Source of the DNA: Papaver somniferum
Lineage: Eukaryota > Streptophyta > Magnoliopsida > Ranunculales > Papaveraceae
Length of the DNA stretch: 64,000 bases
Assembly: GCF_003573695.1 (NCBI RefSeq)
Contig: NC_039358.1
Span: 158,214,920-158,278,919, forward strand
Direction: 5' to 3'
The translations under genes were made by a program, and so were the position numbers. Numbering within the stretch: position 1 is the stretch's first letter; every line of letters starts with the position of its first letter. Positions 60,218 through 64,000 of this stretch are shown here, in pieces. The notes beneath the pieces are model-generated. The model saw only the letters and a program-made list of their open reading frames with translations. It had not been told where the DNA came from and searched no databases.

Positions 60218-62417
60218 TTTTCTTTTTTTGCTAGAAAAAGATATTTAATTAAATAAATGGATCAAATAACAGAGTTTTGAGTAACGAAATAAGGCTGATC
60301 AAACTGCCATACACCTGATACTCTGTTCTGTCCACAATGCTTGGCTGCTTTATCAGCCAGCGAATTGAAACTCCTATGAATGTTTTGGAATTCAAAAAAT
60401 TGAAAAGACTCTATTACTACTGAGCAGTCATCTAGAATGGAACTGATGTACCAACTGGTTTGGCCTTGTTTATTTAGCAGATAAGAAATAGCATTCTTCG
60501 AATCATTGAGAATGCAAATGTTGTCCATCCTTCGTTCTTTAGCCCAATTATTCGCTTACCAGATTGCTAAGTTTTCAGCTTCCTCAGCATCTCTGGTTAT
60601 TGCTGGATGAATTTTACAACCCTTGTAGGTGCCTGTTATATCAGTAACCACAATATCAATTCTTATACTATAGTATTAATATCATAAGAAGCATCACAAA
60701 AGATTAACATGCAGTCCTGAGGTAGATTTCCAGTCCTAGGTGTCTTACTGGATTAGTGATTGTAATATCAGCTTGCATACTCGAGGGGGTACTAGTATTC
60801 TGTTGCATGTCGTTAGTTAGTCTAACAGCATACCTGGCAGTGGAATCTTTGTTCAGACTTTGGTTTTGAAAAACAAGCATATATTTATCCCTCCAAATAT
60901 ACCAAGGAGTAGTGATAATAGTACATTTTTGATTCATTGATAGTGTACTATATATCCAGAATGTCTTTAACCAGGTATTAGTAGTGATAGTAGTATTACG
61001 AGATTGCAGAATATGTGTACCCCATGGAACTGAGTTCCACAAAGAGACAGCAAAATCACAATGCAGAATAATATGTTCAGCTGTTTCAGTTACATTAGCT
61101 TGGCACATGCTACAGATAAGGTTGTGATTAGCATTATATCTACCAACTCTATATTTAGAGGGAATGATATTTTCACAGCATTCCCACAAAAATAACTGAA
61201 CTTTAGGAATAACAGGCAACCCACAAATGGTCTTATAAATTGGATCATTAACTATCAAACTAGTACTAGTATCAGCTCTCCTAGAAATGATATGATAACA
61301 GGACTTTACCGAAAAAGTGCCAGATTTGGTATGAGGCCAGATAAGTCTATCAGATCCTGAAAATGGGATTCTAGTATTAAGAATTTTATTGCAATTATCA
61401 GTGGTGAAAAAATCTTCGACTAACTCACGATTCCAAGATCTAGTAGGGGTGTCAATAAAATCACAAACCATATGGTCAAGATTAGGGTAGTTACGACACA
61501 TAGGCTCAGACATATCATGGATCCAATTACCTCTAAAAGCATGAATATTTAAACCATTCCTAACTTCCCACATTGAGTGTTTCTTAAGAATTTCAATACC
61601 AACGCAGATACTAGTCCAGACCCAAGAGCAGTTCTTAGGTTTAACATACTGTAAAGGGTGACAGTTCTTGAAGTGTAAAATGTTTAACATACTGTAAAGA
61701 GTGACAGTTCTTGAAGTGTTTACACTTCAAGATTCTGATCCAAAGAGCATCAGGGGTATGAATCAATCTCCAGACAGTTTTGGTTAATAGAGCAATATTG
61801 AAGTGCTTAAGGTTTCTGAAACCCATGCCACCACGAGATTTGTGCATGCAAAGATTGGACCATTGTTTAGGATAGATGCCCCCAGCAGTATTCTTTCCCC
61901 ACCAGAATTCCCGTTGTTTAGCTTCTATTTTATTAATTAAGTTATCAGGCAAGCGAAAAGAGTTCATGTGATAATTGGGGGAAGACTTTAAAACATTTTG
62001 GACCATAACTGATTACCAGCTTGGTTAAGGTGTTTTCTTTTCCAATTAGGGACATACCTATCTAAATTCTCAGTTAAGTGAGTAAAAGCCCGAGTTTTCG
62101 ATCTACCAATGAACAAAGTTTCCCTAAGTACTTATCATCCAGGGAAATTTTCTTAACATTAAGAGTTCGAATCAAAGAAACACAAATATCAGGGTGAACA
62201 TTTTTACTGAAAAACAACCCGATTTTTGAAAACTAATGACTTGACCAGAGATGCTACCAAAATCTTTAATAGGGGACATAAGGTTGTTTTCTTCTTGATG
62301 ACTAGCCTTGCTGAAAACAAGGCAGTCATCAGCAAACAAAAGGTGAGAAACATAAGGAGCATATTTAGTGACACGGAAACCATGGATCAAGTGATTGTGA
62401 ACTAACCACTGAACCAT
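60218..62417 (-). mobile_element. 5'-truncated L1-type LINE
   Basis: It ends on the minus strand in an A-rich tail (AAAAAAAGAAAAA, about 60218-60230) and is cut off inside the reverse transcriptase at about 62417. No endonuclease and no ORF1 are present. 5' truncation is the usual fate of LINE insertions. Target duplications could not be identified by eye. Confidence 0.85.
60262..62417 (-). pseudogene. LINE ORF2 remnant: RT part, zinc-binding domain, RNase H
   Basis: 62417-62172 holds the RT core (YVSHLLFADDCLVFSKAS, with the FADD catalytic motif). 62006-61641 continues past the RT (LPDNLINKIEAKQREFWWGK, SRGGMGFRNLKHFN). 61690-60704 is the zinc-binding region typical of plant LINEs (IPKVQLFLWECCENIIPSKY, ICSMCQANVTETAEHIILHC). 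60528-60262 is the end of an RNase H domain (NSLADKAAKHCGQN). A 43-bp tandem duplication at 61639-61725 shifts the frame between the second and third pieces. Stops separate the others. Confidence 0.88.
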
Positions 62418-63503
62418 TATTTGGTTGTTGATTAAGTTACATAGATTTCATACTTCATTTAAAGCGTGAAATTGTAGTATTTCCCCAATAATTATGCTAA
62501 AATGGTCTATTCTTTCAATTCAATGTATGGGGAATTTTGAGACCCTAACTCTAATCAGTAAATCGAATTATACACGTTGTATACCGTCCCAGTTACTGCT
62601 TCGACCGGATTTTTGACCAAATATGACTTTTGAATCCGACTAATACTTGCATGGTTGTCGTTACGTATGTTTCCCGAACTCTGAATTGCTAATTAATCTC
62701 TCTCCTCCTTCGTTCCCCTGACCCCATTCAAAGGATTTTTGATTTGCAAACGAATTTCTTGAACTGAACTGTTGAAGTAGTGCATTAGTTCCGTCTATAT
62801 GCACCCATTTGTCTAGACAACCTGCACCGAGTTACTGGGCGGACTTCGGATCACAATGATTGCTTATGAGTGATGTTACATATTTTGGGTCATGTGGCAC
62901 GATCTGGGCCATGTAATAATTGTTAGGTCAGAAAGAAAAATTTGGGTCATATGGCAGACTTAAGGTCACAGCGATAAATTTTGAGTAATTTTGAAGAATT
63001 TCAGTTTACGGTGCGATTTTCGGAACTCCACATAGACTTAGCATTATACTATCATATTTTAAGTCATAAGGCATATCCAGAGCTACTTAAGATGTTTTTA
63101 GGTTTGCAGTGTATATTTTGAAATACAATATATAGAACATTGTGCAAAACTTTGGTCGACTTTTGGGCTAGAACCGACAATTTTTGGGTTGAGGTGCATA
63201 TTTTGGGTCACATACAAGTTTTAGATGATATGGCATTTTTTAGTTACAAGGTGTATTTTTGGTTGCGGGCCAGTTTTGGACATTAAGGTAGATTTCAGGT
63301 TAACTAAATAAATTTTCAATCACAAACTTTGTGAGTTGAGTCATTTCATAATAAAATTGGGACCTCTTAAGAAATATTAGGTTAGGAGATATCTTTTGGG
63401 TCACATGAAAGATTTTTTGCCACTATGAAAATTTCAACGAAGTTAGTAGTTTTTAGATCCAATGACTATATTGCCAATTTTTAGTCATGAAGCAGATTTC
63501 CGA
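62418..63503. other. AT-rich sequence with faint repeated TTTTGGGTCA words
   Basis: There is no ORF. Phrases such as TTTGGGTCATATGGCAGA, TTTTGGGTCACATACAAG and TTTTGGGTCACATGAAAGAT recur irregularly from 62890 to 63420, suggesting an old, degenerate minisatellite. Unit and period could not be fixed. Confidence 0.35.
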
Positions 63504-64000
63504 TTACATTGGTTGACTTAGGACTACGCTATTGTATATTAGGGTCGGCACAAATTTTGGAGTTAAATGGAAAATTTTAGTCACTCCATGAAAAGAAATA
63601 AAAAAAAACCATTCGTCATGTCTTGATAGGATAAAAGGGAGCAGAGATCGATCATTAGCTCTTAAAAGTTTGTTCCACTCAAAGAGAATCTGACCACATT
63701 GTCGAATTATTTGACGCTTAGACGGATCTTGAATGAAATGTTTTAAAAATTGAAGTGTTTTAGTTTTGTTTATATAGTATGGAGTTAAGACACCAAATTT
63801 CCTTGTCAGTGCACTACTTGGTTGAACCAACCTAGTGTTAGTGTGTTAAGTCTAGTCCCAAGACTCGGTCTCTTGATTTGTATATTAAAGTCAATTTTGT
63901 TAGGGTAGATATATGGTATAGAAATATCGAAACGATTTCTAGTTACTCGTTGAAGAGCTGAAAACATATTGAAGATATCATCTTTCAGATTGGGATTTGT
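63504..64000 (-). other. Possible coding fragment, unrecognised, cut by the window edge
   Basis: On the minus strand an open stretch from the right edge (LKDDIFNMFSALQRVTRNRF, IYPNKIDFNIQIKRPS) ends at a stop near 63820. Another frame then continues for 108 codons (SKRQIIRQCGQILFEWNKLL, DRSLLPFILSRHDEWF). The two could be one gene with a frameshift or small intron near 63830, or a retroelement piece. No family recognised. Confidence 0.3.

Overview
The window looks like a transposon-rich stretch of nuclear DNA from a eudicot plant. One host gene is intact, introns are of plant type, and nearly everything else is nested Ty3/gypsy, Ty1/copia, LINE and DNA-transposon sequence. A poppy-like (Ranunculales) genome is my impression from the repeat types; this is an inference, not a proof. 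No organelle DNA, rRNA gene or CRISPR array was seen.

Layout. 1-2089: leader, primer-binding site and 5' LTR of an Athila-like gypsy element on the minus strand, running off the left edge. 2090-10165: the 3' part of a Tat-lineage gypsy element on the plus strand, with a 3.5-kb 3' LTR. Its internal region carries an open, apparently spliced four-exon gene on the opposite strand (3742-5570). 10166-10556: a host fragment duplicated at about 41.79-42.5 kb. 10557-21031: a solo copia-type LTR (TSD AAAAG), split by a complete 8.6-kb Tat-lineage element (11684-20310, minus strand, TSD AAAAG). That element has a decayed pol without an integrase core and a decayed multi-exon coiled-coil gene on its opposite strand (12558-14755).

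21059-41602: a chimeric minus-strand array of non-autonomous SIRE-like copia elements. In element order it reads LTR-c, internal 1, LTR-b, partial internal 2, a junction at a 6-bp microhomology, truncated LTR-a', internal a, LTR-a. The internal regions hold gag-like pseudogenes or an unrecognised ORF, and no pol.

41603-54733: the gene-bearing part. A decayed copy of an S-domain receptor kinase gene is split by a 6.6-kb mariner-type element, inserted exactly at the exon/intron border of its fifth exon equivalent. About 0.85 kb downstream lies an intact seven-exon S-domain (G-type lectin) receptor kinase gene, 51085-54486, 857 residues. A defective copia element (54734-57752, TSD GTGTA) lies 247 bp past its stop codon.

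57753-64000: a 1.85-kb non-autonomous DNA transposon with long inverted repeats and an array of TTCGGTTA/AACCGAA boxes, a 5'-truncated L1-type LINE on the minus strand, then unrecognised AT-rich sequence ending in a possible coding fragment.

The most unusual theme is that two separate Tat-lineage elements each carry a spliced-looking gene in antisense between pol and the 3' LTR. One is still fully open and the other is decaying. The two have no obvious similarity to each other.
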